Source: Aliamphritea ceti (GTDB taxonomy: Bacteria > Pseudomonadota > Gammaproteobacteria > Pseudomonadales > Balneatricaceae). From it: 64,000 nt of DNA. Shown here piece by piece: positions 43,730 to 52,322 of the stretch. The notes below the pieces were generated by a model, which saw only the letters and a list, made by a program, of their open reading frames with translations, ran no database searches and had not been told where the DNA came from. Each line of letters starts with the position of its first letter. Within the stretch, counting starts at the first letter, position 1. The stretch lies in assembly GCF_024347215.1 (NCBI RefSeq), contig NZ_AP025282.1, positions 2,170,001-2,234,000 on the forward strand. The letters run 5' to 3'. The position numbers and the translations under genes were made by a program.

Positions 43730-44044
43730 TTAGCTTTCAGTCTGTGGTTCAAACAGACTGATGCACTTGTCGATGCGCAGGTAACGCATTAACTCCAGTG
43801 GCTGCCCGTGTACGCCGGTAATCGACATGTGCAGATCCTGACTTCGCAGGCGTTTGAACAGGAATACGATGGCACCGATACCAGAGGAGTCGATAAACTC
43901 AACGTTCTGCATATCAATGACAATGTCCTGTTGTTGCTCAGACAAACTGTCGAATTCATTACGTAGTTCTTCAACTGCCAAGGCGTCGAAGTCACCGCTG
44001 AGGTTGATGCAAAGCATCTGGTTAGTAATGGCTGAAGTCATCAT
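43730..44044 (-). CDS. STAS-domain anti-sigma-antagonist-like protein, SypA-like
   Basis: A 104-residue single STAS domain: DIVIDMQNVEFIDSSGIGAIVFLFKRL carries the conserved phospho-serine (Ser53/Ser54). It is the natural substrate of the SypE-like kinase/phosphatase at 38593, by analogy with V. fischeri SypA-SypE. The frame is open for 111 bases upstream, but AGGAG precedes the ATG at 44044. It is the first gene of the operon STAS-lipoprotein-SLBB-CpsD, directly behind a sigma-54 promoter. Confidence 0.88.
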   Translation of the reverse strand: MMTSAITNQMLCINLSGDFDALAVEELRNEFDSLSEQQQDIVIDMQNVEFIDSSGIGAIVFLFKRLRSQDLHMSITGVHGQPLELMRYLRIDKCISLFEPQTES

Positions 44045-44085
44045 GGCGCTTTCTCCTAAAAGGTTTTGTCGCTTACCTGAATAAG

Positions 44086-44101
44086 AGCAAAGGCCATGCC
44101 A
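44086..44101 (-). promoter_or_regulatory. Sigma-54 promoter, STAS/export operon
   Basis: Minus strand TGGCATG-GCCT-TTGCT matches the -24/-12 consensus TGGCACG-N4-TTGCW at eleven of twelve fixed positions. It lies 42 bases before the STAS gene start. An enhancer-like dyad lies 72 bases upstream at 44174. Confidence 0.85.
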
Positions 44102-44173
44102 GCTGTTAATGTGATTGATTTTAAAGGGAAAGTTTATAGACGTGCTTGGCGTCATTGTTTTTTTACGAGGTTA

Positions 44174-44188
44174 TTCGCATTTTGCGAG
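44174..44188. promoter_or_regulatory. SypG-type enhancer box 1
   Basis: TTCGCA-TTT-TGCGAG, one mismatch from a perfect dyad. It sits upstream of the sigma-54 promoter at 44086. The rest of the 44045-44346 gap has no gene. Confidence 0.75.
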
Positions 44189-44346
44189 GCAGTATTAGAG
44201 AGCATGATGAGAGTGCCTCCTGTTATTTTCAGGGGAGCTCTCTAGTGCATGCTGTGAGGAGAAAAGCTGCCCGGCCGATAGTTACCGGGCTGCTTATGTT
44301 GGACGTAATAAGCGGGAAAGAAAAAGCGCTGAATGCGTAAGGTTAA

Positions 44347-45069
44347 TTACTGGCCCCGGCCACACACCATTACTACAACAGTCTGTACCATGATACGCAG
44401 ATCAGTACTCAGCCAGTTGAAAAAACCACTCAGGCTCAGCGCATATGCATGGTCGTAACCAACTTTTGAACGCACATCTTCAATGTCGCGGTCATAACCC
44501 TGGTTAACCTGAGCAAGACCAGTAATGCCGGGCTTTAAACCGAAAGTACGTTCAGCAAAAAATGGAATAGCGGTTTCCAGCTTTTGGTAGAAACCTGGAC
44601 GTTCCGGACGAGGGCCAATCAGTGACATATCACCGCGTAACACGTTGAACAGTTGTGGCAGTTCATCAAGACGGGTTTTACGCAGAAAGCGGCCTAAGTG
44701 GGTTACCCGTGGATCACCCTCGGTTGCCCAGACTGCACCGCTACCTGCTTCAGCATCTACCCGCATGGTGCGGAATTTATACATCCAGAACAGATGAGTG
44801 AAGTTAGCTTCGGCATGACCAATGCGTAGCTGACGGAAGATCACCGGGCCGGGTGAGTTAATCCGAATGGCCAGCGCAATTAAAGGCAGCAAAACAGCAC
44901 AGGCCAGTAAGCCTGTGGCTGCAATGCCGATATCCATTGCACGCTTAGCAATCTGCACGCTTTTAGGGACGTAATTGTTGAGTTCGTGTTGTGAAACTGT
45001 TTTTTGTTTAATAGCGTTTTTGTTAAACGCTGTATTTGTATGAATAGCTGTATGAGTAGTCATGTTCAT
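44347..45069 (-). CDS. Undecaprenyl-phosphate sugar phosphotransferase, SypR-like
   Basis: A 240-residue bacterial sugar transferase of the short, single-anchor type. [85 protein letters not shown] and [15 protein letters not shown] are the conserved segments, with the catalytic DE pair intact. It loads the first sugar phosphate on the lipid carrier at the inner membrane. I choose the ATG at 45069, preceded by GGGGAG. It is the last gene of the five-gene operon starting at 49455. Confidence 0.92.
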   Translation of the reverse strand: MNMTTHTAIHTNTAFNKNAIKQKTVSQHELNNYVPKSVQIAKRAMDIGIAATGLLACAVLLPLIALAIRINSPGPVIFRQLRIGHAEANFTHLFWMYKFRTMRVDAEAGSGAVWATEGDPRVTHLGRFLRKTRLDELPQLFNVLRGDMSLIGPRPERPGFYQKLETAIPFFAERTFGLKPGITGLAQVNQGYDRDIEDVRSKVGYDHAYALSLSGFFNWLSTDLRIMVQTVVVMVCGRGQ

Positions 45070-45112
45070 GATAATTCTCCCCGGGCAGATTTTGCCGCCC
45101 AATTATGAATAT

Positions 45113-46312
45113 TTACTGGCTGCTATCTTTGCTGACAGATTTCCAACAACCGCGCTCAAGGCCGCAGCAATAACGAATCATGCCGATGAAGCTGGCGCGG
45201 TAACCGTTCGCCAGATAAAAAATTGTTTGGATTTTGCCCGGTATTAACCTCGCAGGCAGACACTTGCTCAGAGCTGCACAGGTGAATCCCAGTGGCTGCA
45301 GAATGCTAAGGGCTAAGAGGATTTGTGATTCGCCGGCGAGCAGGCAACACAGCAACCATTGTAAAAACAGAATTGCAGGCATCAGTGCGCGTAGAGCTTT
45401 GCCAGATACAAAAGTGAAGGCAGTACCCTTGTAACGGGGCAGGGTTAATTTGATTAAACGTAGCAGTTGCTGCAGGTTGCCTGCGGCGATACGTACACGG
45501 CGTTTTTCATCCATCTGCAGGCTGGCCTGTTCGAGCTCAAGGGCAACAATATCTTGCAGGTAAACACCTTTATAGCCTGCCATTACCATCTGCATAGGTA
45601 AGATGAAATCATCGTTGATGGTGTCGGCAGCCAGTGGTGTGAACAGCTGACGTCGGAAGAAGTACAGAGCACCGTGTACACCAATTGGGCTGCCCAGGTT
45701 AGCTTCGTTGCACTTAATGCGTGTTTGATACAGCCAGTAATCTGCTTCACCTTTGCTGCCAGGGTTTAGCAGCTTATAAGTAGCAGCAACAAAGCCGGTA
45801 TCGGCATCCTGAAAAGCATCACAAGCCTGTAATAATGCGTCGATAGAAATGAGCGCTGATGCATCACTCAGGGCAACAATGTTGCTATCCAGTTGGCCAA
45901 TAATGTCGTTAAGTACAGCAACTTTACCGCGATTTTCTTTAAAGTCTTCGATATGTACCTGTAGTTGGCGGCATTCAGGCTCCTGAGCCGTTTTGCGGGC
46001 AATCTCTGCTGTGTCATCACTGCAGCCATCACAGGCGATGATAAGTTGCAGCTTGTCTGCAGGATAATCCAGACTGGCAACGTTGCGGATTTTATCGGCA
46101 ATAACGTCTGCTTCGTTATATGCAGGAATGACCAGACTGATTGTCAGTCGCTTCACGCCTGGCATAGGCTGTATTGCTCCAGTAGTTGAGTCATTGTCTG
46201 ACTGGCGACCGAGTCGACTAAGTAACATTGGGTAAATCAGATGGTGATACACAATCACCGCCCAAAACATGAGTAACAGGCTGGATAGCAAGTTAAGTGT
46301 CAGAGTGTTCAT
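45113..46312 (-). CDS. Family 2 glycosyltransferase, membrane, SypQ-like
   Basis: A 399-residue processive-type GT2 with an N-terminal helix, GT-A domain (SLVIPAYNEADVI, IIACDGCSDD, ALSDASALIS) and a C-terminal acceptor motif in QMDEKRRVRIAAGNLQQL, followed by three or four membrane helices. It transfers a nucleotide sugar to a lipid-linked acceptor at the cytoplasmic face. Its start overlaps the stop of the upstream GT4 gene by four bases. Confidence 0.9.
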   Translation of the reverse strand: MNTLTLNLLSSLLLMFWAVIVYHHLIYPMLLSRLGRQSDNDSTTGAIQPMPGVKRLTISLVIPAYNEADVIADKIRNVASLDYPADKLQLIIACDGCSDDTAEIARKTAQEPECRQLQVHIEDFKENRGKVAVLNDIIGQLDSNIVALSDASALISIDALLQACDAFQDADTGFVAATYKLLNPGSKGEADYWLYQTRIKCNEANLGSPIGVHGALYFFRRQLFTPLAADTINDDFILPMQMVMAGYKGVYLQDIVALELEQASLQMDEKRRVRIAAGNLQQLLRLIKLTLPRYKGTAFTFVSGKALRALMPAILFLQWLLCCLLAGESQILLALSILQPLGFTCAALSKCLPARLIPGKIQTIFYLANGYRASFIGMIRYCCGLERGCWKSVSKDSSQ

Positions 46313-47412
46313 GACGCACCTCCTAACTGCAGCAAAGAAAAGTAAGCCTGGGCGGTGTTATCCAGGTTGGCATTCTTCAGCACGAATTTCCGTGGGGTAA
46401 ACTGACTACTACGATGCTGACAATTGATAAGGCCCCGTTCAAGTGCGGAAGCATTGCCCGGTTCGACCAGTTCGCCGCTATTTTTACAGACAATGCTGCG
46501 ACAACCACCAACGTCGGTAATTACTACTGGAACACCGCTTGCCTGAGCTTCCAGTGGTGAAAGAGGTAAGCCTTCGTTGAGTGATGGCAGACAGAAGATA
46601 TCAATTGCCCGGTAGAAAGCTGGCATGTCATCAAGGGCACCCAGAAAGTGAACCCGGTTATTGATTCCAAGACGTTCCGCTGTTGCCTGCAGTTCTTCCC
46701 GCAGGCTGCCGTCGCCGGCCAGTGCCAGAATAAAACGGGGATGCAGACGGCTTAATGCTTCAAGCAAAAAGTGGTGGCCTTTAACAGTCTCGAGCCGGGC
46801 GGCGCAGCCAATCAGGGTGCCGTACTGAGGCAACTTAAGTTTGGCTTTCATCAGACACTGTTCATCCGGATGCACGGGGGTGAATTTACGGGTGTCGATA
46901 CCGTTCAGAATCACCTGAGGATTGCTGCGCGGAAAGTAGCGTGTCAGCACATCGGCAACCGCATCACAGTCAGCTACTAAGGTTGGTTTAAGTATGGCAA
47001 TCAGCATGCGCTGTAAACGTCGGTTGGCGCTGGCATTCAGGTGCCAGGCATCATGCTCTGTATGGACGTGAACTTTGATTCCGGCTAGCTTTGCAGCCGT
47101 ACCACCATAGAGTAACGGGCCTATATGGTGGGTATGAATGGCAGTTGCCTGTAACTGTTTAAGCAGGCCTGATAAAGCAATAATGGCATCCGGACGCAGG
47201 CCGGCAGGCTTATTGAGGAAGTGCAGCTTCTGGCGGTAAGGCTTGAGCCGCGGCCATGCATTCAGTGCCTGCTCTGCGGTGCCTTCCAGGCTAACGATGT
47301 GGGTTTCACTGTTTGTATCGAGAGAGCCGATATGGCTTAACAGATCAAGTGCCATAGTTTCGATACCGCCGGGACGCAGGTGTTGTACCAGTTGAATAAT
47401 TACCTGACGCAT
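46309..47412 (-). CDS. Family 4 glycosyltransferase, SypP-like
   Basis: A 367-residue GT-B enzyme: N-terminal acceptor domain beginning VIIQLVQHLRPGGIETMALDLL, then ILNGIDTRKFTPV, a donor domain with AARLETVKGHHFLLEAL and the catalytic FCLPSLNEGLPLSPLEAQASGVPVV. Retaining, cytoplasmic. It overlaps the following GT2 gene and lies 29 bases after the Wzz-like gene. Donor sugar is unknown. Confidence 0.9.
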   Translation of the reverse strand: MRQVIIQLVQHLRPGGIETMALDLLSHIGSLDTNSETHIVSLEGTAEQALNAWPRLKPYRQKLHFLNKPAGLRPDAIIALSGLLKQLQATAIHTHHIGPLLYGGTAAKLAGIKVHVHTEHDAWHLNASANRRLQRMLIAILKPTLVADCDAVADVLTRYFPRSNPQVILNGIDTRKFTPVHPDEQCLMKAKLKLPQYGTLIGCAARLETVKGHHFLLEALSRLHPRFILALAGDGSLREELQATAERLGINNRVHFLGALDDMPAFYRAIDIFCLPSLNEGLPLSPLEAQASGVPVVITDVGGCRSIVCKNSGELVEPGNASALERGLINCQHRSSQFTPRKFVLKNANLDNTAQAYFSLLQLGGAS

Positions 47413-47441
47413 GTTGCTATCCTCCTTGCCGGTGCCGGTTT

Positions 47442-48950
47442 TTATGAACCGGACTGGCTGAACAGTTTGTCTGTAGAGTTATCTGTATGGTTTTTTGCAG
47501 GCTGAACCGGAATACGGGCCAGAACCGGCACGGCGAGCATTTCACTGAGTGTGTCGCGGCGGCGGATGCTGGTATCCAGCAGTTCAACCACAGTAGCTAG
47601 CCCAAAGCCCAGACCGATACCGCCAAACAGGCCAGCAATAATAAATGCGATCAGAGGCAGGTTACTGGGAGCCAGTGGTTCGTAAGGCGGGTCAATCAGT
47701 TTTACCCGCTCGTTTTCTTCGTTTTTACCCAGGGAGCCAGTAATCTGTGCCAGTTCGTAGCGTTCAGCCAGATCGTGGTAAACCTTCTGACGTACCTGGA
47801 TATTACGGTTCAGTTCGTTGAGTCGGCGTTCATGCTGACCGAACTCATTTACCCGGTTTTGCAGGTTGGTGATTTCCTGGGTCAGAGAAGAGACTTCTTT
47901 CTCCAGGCGTTGAATATGGTCATCGGCCTTTTGTAAGCGTTCAAGCTGCGATACCAGAAGCATGTGTGGTGTATGAGGGCCGGCATCCTGACCGTTAGAT
48001 GTAGCCAGAGCCCATAAACGTTCTAACTGCTCCCGGTCCAGACTTTTGGTATCCAGACGTTGTGTGGCAGAAACTACCCGGTTGCGCTCTTTTTCCAGAG
48101 CTTTCAGATGTGCCAGTACACTTTGTACCTTGCTGTGATTGTCGGTATAGCGGGCCCGTAGTTGGGTTAGCTCAGCCATGACATTGACAATGGCTTCTTC
48201 TATTTTTCCCACCACAGGGTTGGTTTGTGACAGGCGGATTGCCAGGCTGGCCTGAGCCGCTTTAGCACCATCCAGTTCTATACGGCGTTCAGCAACCAGC
48301 GCTTTAAGTGCCGATAAACGCGCCACGTTAGCTGAATGTAATGTTGGCAGTTCGCTGGCAAAGCGGTTTTTGTATTCTGCCAACGCTGTTTCAGCGGTGA
48401 TCAGATCTTTACTGCGCTGCTCCAGCTCTTTGGCCAAAAAGGTTTCAGACTGGGCGATAGAAGAACGCTGTGGTGCCAGTACCCGTTCAACAAAATGCAT
48501 GCTGACCATAGACAGTGTTTCTTTCATGGTGCTTTTGTCTTCGGCGGAGTAGATGATTTTGATTAGATTATCGCCCACCAGACTGCACTTAAGTGACTTA
48601 GACAGCTCGCCAATAACAGTCGCTTTTTCCTGCTCATCCATATCTTCGTTAAGCAGTTTCATCTGCCATGCAACACCGGCCAGAATGTGACGGCTGTGTA
48701 GCAGAGCATTAAGCGCTTCTATGCGGCCTTTCAGGTTGGTTGCAATGGAAAGATCTTCCAGAAAGGGGTTATGTTGTGCGGCTTCCTGGAACAGGATTGT
48801 GGTCGAGGTGGTGTATTTCTTTGGTGAGATAACGCCAACCACAGCACCAAGTACTGGCATCACCAGTATTGGTAACATGATCAGGTAACGGCGTCGCCAT
48901 CCGGCCCAAAGCAGGCTGGCGATGTTACGAATCAATGTGCTGCGAAGCAT
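47442..48950 (-). CDS. Wzz-type polysaccharide co-polymerase, SypO-like
   Basis: A 502-residue chain-length determinant protein with TM1 (YLIMLPILVMPVLGAVVGVIS), a long periplasmic coiled-coil region (KELEQRSKDLITAETALAEYKNRF, RLEKEVSSLTQEITNLQNRV) and a proline-rich TM2 region (DPPYEPLAPSNLPLIAFIIAGLFGGIGLGFGLATVVELLDTSIRRRDTL). It lacks a fused kinase domain; the separate CpsD-like gene at 40244 is the expected partner. It controls polymer length and contacts the SLBB exporter. Confidence 0.9.
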   Translation of the reverse strand: MLRSTLIRNIASLLWAGWRRRYLIMLPILVMPVLGAVVGVISPKKYTTSTTILFQEAAQHNPFLEDLSIATNLKGRIEALNALLHSRHILAGVAWQMKLLNEDMDEQEKATVIGELSKSLKCSLVGDNLIKIIYSAEDKSTMKETLSMVSMHFVERVLAPQRSSIAQSETFLAKELEQRSKDLITAETALAEYKNRFASELPTLHSANVARLSALKALVAERRIELDGAKAAQASLAIRLSQTNPVVGKIEEAIVNVMAELTQLRARYTDNHSKVQSVLAHLKALEKERNRVVSATQRLDTKSLDREQLERLWALATSNGQDAGPHTPHMLLVSQLERLQKADDHIQRLEKEVSSLTQEITNLQNRVNEFGQHERRLNELNRNIQVRQKVYHDLAERYELAQITGSLGKNEENERVKLIDPPYEPLAPSNLPLIAFIIAGLFGGIGLGFGLATVVELLDTSIRRRDTLSEMLAVPVLARIPVQPAKNHTDNSTDKLFSQSGS

Positions 48951-48978
48951 AATTATTCACCTTATTCCGATGATCGGA

Positions 48979-49455
48979 TTACTGAGTAACCAGAATTTGG
49001 TTGTGTACTAATTGCGGCTGCATATGTACTTCAGCCTTCAGAGCACGACGTGTTAAGAACTGTGAAACATGGATGCAACGTTTCATGCCTTGTGCCATGG
49101 CAGTAAAACTGTCGCTGACATCTGAAGGGGCGCATTTCAGATAAACAGGTTTAACGCTGTATTGGTTGGCATAGGCATTTAACTGCTGAGCTTGCTGCTC
49201 AGACAGCTTCATCTGATTGGCAGAGAACGTCAGGGTAATTTGCTCGGGCTGATCATCCTTGTTAGCAGAACCATTTTGCAGGCGGGCATTGCTAAGCAGC
49301 TCTGAGATACTGATGGCGCCGACTTGCTGGTTATCGCCACCCTGATTAAGAATGGCCTGTGGCGTCATTTGATTAGAGCTACAGCCGGCCAGCAACAGTG
49401 AACTACAGATCATGCCGAGGGTCGTTGTACGAATTGAATGTGGATGACTGTTCAT
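48979..49455 (-). CDS. OmpA-like lipoprotein, SypB-like
   Basis: A 158-residue lipoprotein with lipobox LLLAGC. The C-terminal half (ITLTFSANQMKLSEQQAQQLNAYANQYSVKPVYLKCAP, then GMKRCIHVSQFLTRRAL) follows the pattern of a peptidoglycan-binding OmpA domain, though divergent. It is the first gene of the operon running to the sugar transferase, with a sigma-54 promoter and an enhancer box upstream. By position it resembles SypB. Confidence 0.75.
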   Translation of the reverse strand: MNSHPHSIRTTTLGMICSSLLLAGCSSNQMTPQAILNQGGDNQQVGAISISELLSNARLQNGSANKDDQPEQITLTFSANQMKLSEQQAQQLNAYANQYSVKPVYLKCAPSDVSDSFTAMAQGMKRCIHVSQFLTRRALKAEVHMQPQLVHNQILVTQ

Positions 49456-49566
49456 AATCCTTTTCCTTCCCTTATATCTCTTTGCTTAAGTGCTGTTTCA
49501 GGTTGCAGTAACAAGTGTTTCTGAAGAGCTTGTATGAGATCACTGATGTAACACTGCTTAAGTATT

Positions 49567-49582
49567 CGCAAGAAGCGCGCCA
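49567..49582 (-). promoter_or_regulatory. Sigma-54 promoter, OmpA-like/Wzz/GT operon
   Basis: Minus strand TGGCGCG-CTTC-TTGCG keeps the invariant GG and GC at -24/-12. It lies about 110 bases before the lipoprotein start and 120 bases from the perfect enhancer dyad at 49703. Confidence 0.8.
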
Positions 49583-49702
49583 AAGCGGGAGTGAAAGGGC
49601 TAGAAACCTCGTTTGGTGGGGGTTGTAGCCTGATTGATGGTTTTGATGAAGTGCTGCTGACTTTTCGGAAATGTGGAAATTAGCGATGTAGTCTCATAAT
49701 AA

Positions 49703-49717
49703 TTCGCATAATGCGAA
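49703..49717. promoter_or_regulatory. SypG-type enhancer box 2
   Basis: TTCGCA-TAA-TGCGAA, a perfect dyad between the leftward lipoprotein operon and the rightward small gene at 49838. Confidence 0.8.
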
Positions 49718-49837
49718 TAGAAGACGATAGTTTTTTCGCGGTTTAGAGGTATCCGTCTATAATTCAAACGGATATTTGAAAACAACGTGACCGGACAGGT
49801 AATTGCTAGTCTGTTCGGAAAGCACAGGGAGTGTGCG

Positions 49838-50161
49838 ATGACGAGTGTATCTACTGAGATATATCTTACCTGCGTCGAGATTATCGGTTTGTTAAACAGG
49901 GCTAAAGAGATTTCACATTTCAGTATGCTCACAGACAGACTTCATTTTATGGCGTTTAAGCTTAGTGAGTATGATCATCAGGCCTCTCAGGTGGTTCGGC
50001 AGATTGCGTTGATTATCGAAAAATACGACCAGGATTGTCCCTGTGGCTGTGAACATCAGCACTTACCGGACAAACGTCAATACGATTTGTTTGTCCGGAT
50101 AAGTGATCAGGTCGATCTGCTGGCTGTCATCGCTACAGAGCATAGTCTGGCCGGAAACTAA
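49838..50161 (+). CDS. Small cysteine-containing protein of unknown function
   Basis: A 107-residue, mostly helical protein. A CPCGCEHQH cluster near residue 69 could bind metal. I do not recognise the family. GGGAG lies seven bases before the ATG at 49838; an in-frame ATG 51 bases upstream lacks a site. It is the only rightward gene between 40.2 and 61.8 kb and shares its upstream region, including the perfect enhancer box, with the divergent lipoprotein operon. No sigma-54 promoter is evident on its side. Confidence 0.6.
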   Translation: MTSVSTEIYLTCVEIIGLLNRAKEISHFSMLTDRLHFMAFKLSEYDHQASQVVRQIALIIEKYDQDCPCGCEHQHLPDKRQYDLFVRISDQVDLLAVIATEHSLAGN

Positions 50162-50252
50162 AAAACCATAATTTCACAGCTTTAAGCCCGTATCCGTATG
50201 CCAGAAACACTGAACCAGTAACAGAAAACCAGGCTCAAACTTCTGTGCGTGT

Positions 50253-51431
50253 TTACAGTTCATCCAGCAGGCTTTTTAGTTCTTTACCACGCTGTTGCCA
50301 GCTTTCTTTTTCTACCCGTTGCTGACGAATTGTCCGTATAGCTTTAAGGTTCTGACGGTTTCTGTAGATGGCTTCCAGTTCCTCGGCAAAGCCTGCTGCA
50401 GAATGACTTACCTTCACCAGGTCACGATAGCCGTCCAGAGCCGGGAAGTCTGTGCTAACAATCGGACTACCAGCGGCCAGATACTCCCGCAACTTAAGTG
50501 GATTACAGGCCTTGATCTGAGGGTTCTGCAGAAAGGGCAGTAAACTCACGTCCCAGTGCTGACTATAACGGGGCAACTCATGATGAGGTTTGCTACCTAG
50601 CCAACGGATATTGGGCTGTTCCAAAAGGGCGCTGATATCTGTTTTTGCAGGGCCTATTAATACAAAGGTCCAGTGAGGTAAGAGCTTCGCCAATAAGGTG
50701 AAGAGCCGCTGATCAAACCAGCCTGCCAGAGACCCGTAAAACCCGGCGACCGGTCCGTCACTGGGCAGATCATCAGCACGAGGTGCGGGGCTGCTGAATA
50801 AACTGGTATCGACACCATGTGGTAACAACCAGGTCTTATGGTCAGGGAATTTAGCCGCCAGCTTTGAACTGGCCGTGATGATCAGCTGGCTTTTCTGCGC
50901 CAGCTCCTGTTCCATACGGCTGACAGGACCATGATCAACACCATCCAGTGCTGAAAAATCATCGCAGCAATAGTAGACGCAAGCCCGCTCGTTAAGCTTA
51001 CCCACTACATCCACTGCCGATGGCAGTGAAGTCCATAACAGTGGGGATTTCGCCTTCTGTGACTGATTAGCGGATGCATTTAAAAGTGGCAGTATCTGTC
51101 GTTTCAGAAGCTGACTGCTGAGGCTGCGGGCCAGTGGATTACCAGGCCAGGAGATTGCCCTCGGATTAAGGATCTGTAACTGATTCGACAACGGATTCAT
51201 TGACTGATCAGAGGCACGGCCCAGTGCTTCGTTTTGCTTTTGCTGGCTGATCATTTTACTGATTTTATGCCAGGCTCGACGCAAATCGGCACTGTTCAGA
51301 CGCGGGCGGCGCAAGCCCAGTGAATTGATCCAGAGTATTTGCTGCTCAGGCAACAGCTGGGTGATCAGGTGCTGAGTGCTGCTTGGATGCTCGCCCCAGT
51401 CTTCACCAAACACTAACATATCAATATTCAT
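50253..51431 (-). CDS. GT-B glycosyltransferase
   Basis: A 392-residue glycosyltransferase. An N-terminal domain with MLVFGEDWGEHPSSTQHLITQLL leads to a donor domain with TWLLPHGVDTSLF, GPVAGFYGSLAGWFDQRL, FVLIGPAKTD and LLPFLQNPQIKACNPLKLREYLAAGSPIVSTDFPALDGY. Family 1/4-like, cytoplasmic. It overlaps the acetyltransferase gene by four bases and is the last gene of the glmS operon. Confidence 0.87.
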   Translation of the reverse strand: MNIDMLVFGEDWGEHPSSTQHLITQLLPEQQILWINSLGLRRPRLNSADLRRAWHKISKMISQQKQNEALGRASDQSMNPLSNQLQILNPRAISWPGNPLARSLSSQLLKRQILPLLNASANQSQKAKSPLLWTSLPSAVDVVGKLNERACVYYCCDDFSALDGVDHGPVSRMEQELAQKSQLIITASSKLAAKFPDHKTWLLPHGVDTSLFSSPAPRADDLPSDGPVAGFYGSLAGWFDQRLFTLLAKLLPHWTFVLIGPAKTDISALLEQPNIRWLGSKPHHELPRYSQHWDVSLLPFLQNPQIKACNPLKLREYLAAGSPIVSTDFPALDGYRDLVKVSHSAAGFAEELEAIYRNRQNLKAIRTIRQQRVEKESWQQRGKELKSLLDEL

Positions 51432-52249
51432 GCGACGTCCTCCTCTGTCAGTGCGCTTACACAGTGGTTTTCCTTGTCAGCAGGTTTCTTATTCAGTTCT
51501 GCCTGCTGTGTTGCGCCAGCCAGTTCGGCACTGTTAATTGGCTTGATTACTTTAGCGGGCATGCCAGCCGCTATTACACCGGCTGGCAAGTCATGGGTGA
51601 CGACACTGCCAGTGGCTACGATCGTACCGGCACCTATTGTGACGCCTTTCATGACGGTGACGCCGGAGCCTAACCAGACATCTTTTTCGAGAATGATGTC
51701 ACCGACCTGATCATCAGTATCAGGCAAGCCTTTGGCTCGGGCTTCAGGATCAACCGGATGACCGGGATACCCCGCGAGAAAACAACGGCCGCCCATACGA
51801 ACGTTGTCTCCCAGAATGACTTTGCTGCCAACAGCAATAGTGGTTTGCCAGGAGATACCAACGTTATTGCCGATAATCAGCATGGGTGTTTCCTGAGTAC
51901 GCCAGCGACCGCTAAAGGTGGTCTGGCCACTGAGCCGGCAATTGCGACCCATTTCCATGATCAGATTCCCCTGTACCAACGGCATGCCACCAAACAGATA
52001 TAACTGGTTGCCTAAGCCTTGTGGGCCATGACGTAAGCGGGTACGAAACATCGGCGTCCAGTACATAATCCGGGCGGTTTCGCTGCACAGCTGGCTGACT
52101 GCCTGGTGCAACAAACGTAAAGGTTTATAAACCGGATAAAGTGCTGGAATTTCAAACTCACGCCAGCCGGTATGCAGAGCACGTACACTCATACCCAGAG
52201 GATGTTGAGTTGTTTTAACCCAACGCTTTAAGTTATGCAGACTGTTCAT
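51428..52249 (-). CDS. Left-handed beta-helix acetyltransferase, SypM-like
   Basis: A 273-residue hexapeptide-repeat acetyltransferase. Repeats from about residue 105 include LIIGNNVGISWQTTIAVGSKVILGDNVRMG and IILEKDVWLGSGVTVMKGVTIGAGTIVATGSVVTHDLPAGVIAAGMPAKVI, the trimeric LbH fold of the maltose/CatB group. It probably O- or N-acetylates the polysaccharide or a precursor. The frame is open 153 bases upstream, but AAAGGTGAT precedes the ATG at 52249. Confidence 0.9.
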   Translation of the reverse strand: MNSLHNLKRWVKTTQHPLGMSVRALHTGWREFEIPALYPVYKPLRLLHQAVSQLCSETARIMYWTPMFRTRLRHGPQGLGNQLYLFGGMPLVQGNLIMEMGRNCRLSGQTTFSGRWRTQETPMLIIGNNVGISWQTTIAVGSKVILGDNVRMGGRCFLAGYPGHPVDPEARAKGLPDTDDQVGDIILEKDVWLGSGVTVMKGVTIGAGTIVATGSVVTHDLPAGVIAAGMPAKVIKPINSAELAGATQQAELNKKPADKENHCVSALTEEDVA

Positions 52250-52322
52250 AGCATCACCTTTGAGGTTGCTGCCGGACAGCTTCACTTTGGTAAGCAGATT
52301 CCGGCGGGTTAACTGGCAGTGG

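Noticed and set aside
44195..44215. Second enhancer box near box 1
   Set aside because: TGAGAG with a poor left half (AGAGCA) does not reach the dyad quality of the other sites.
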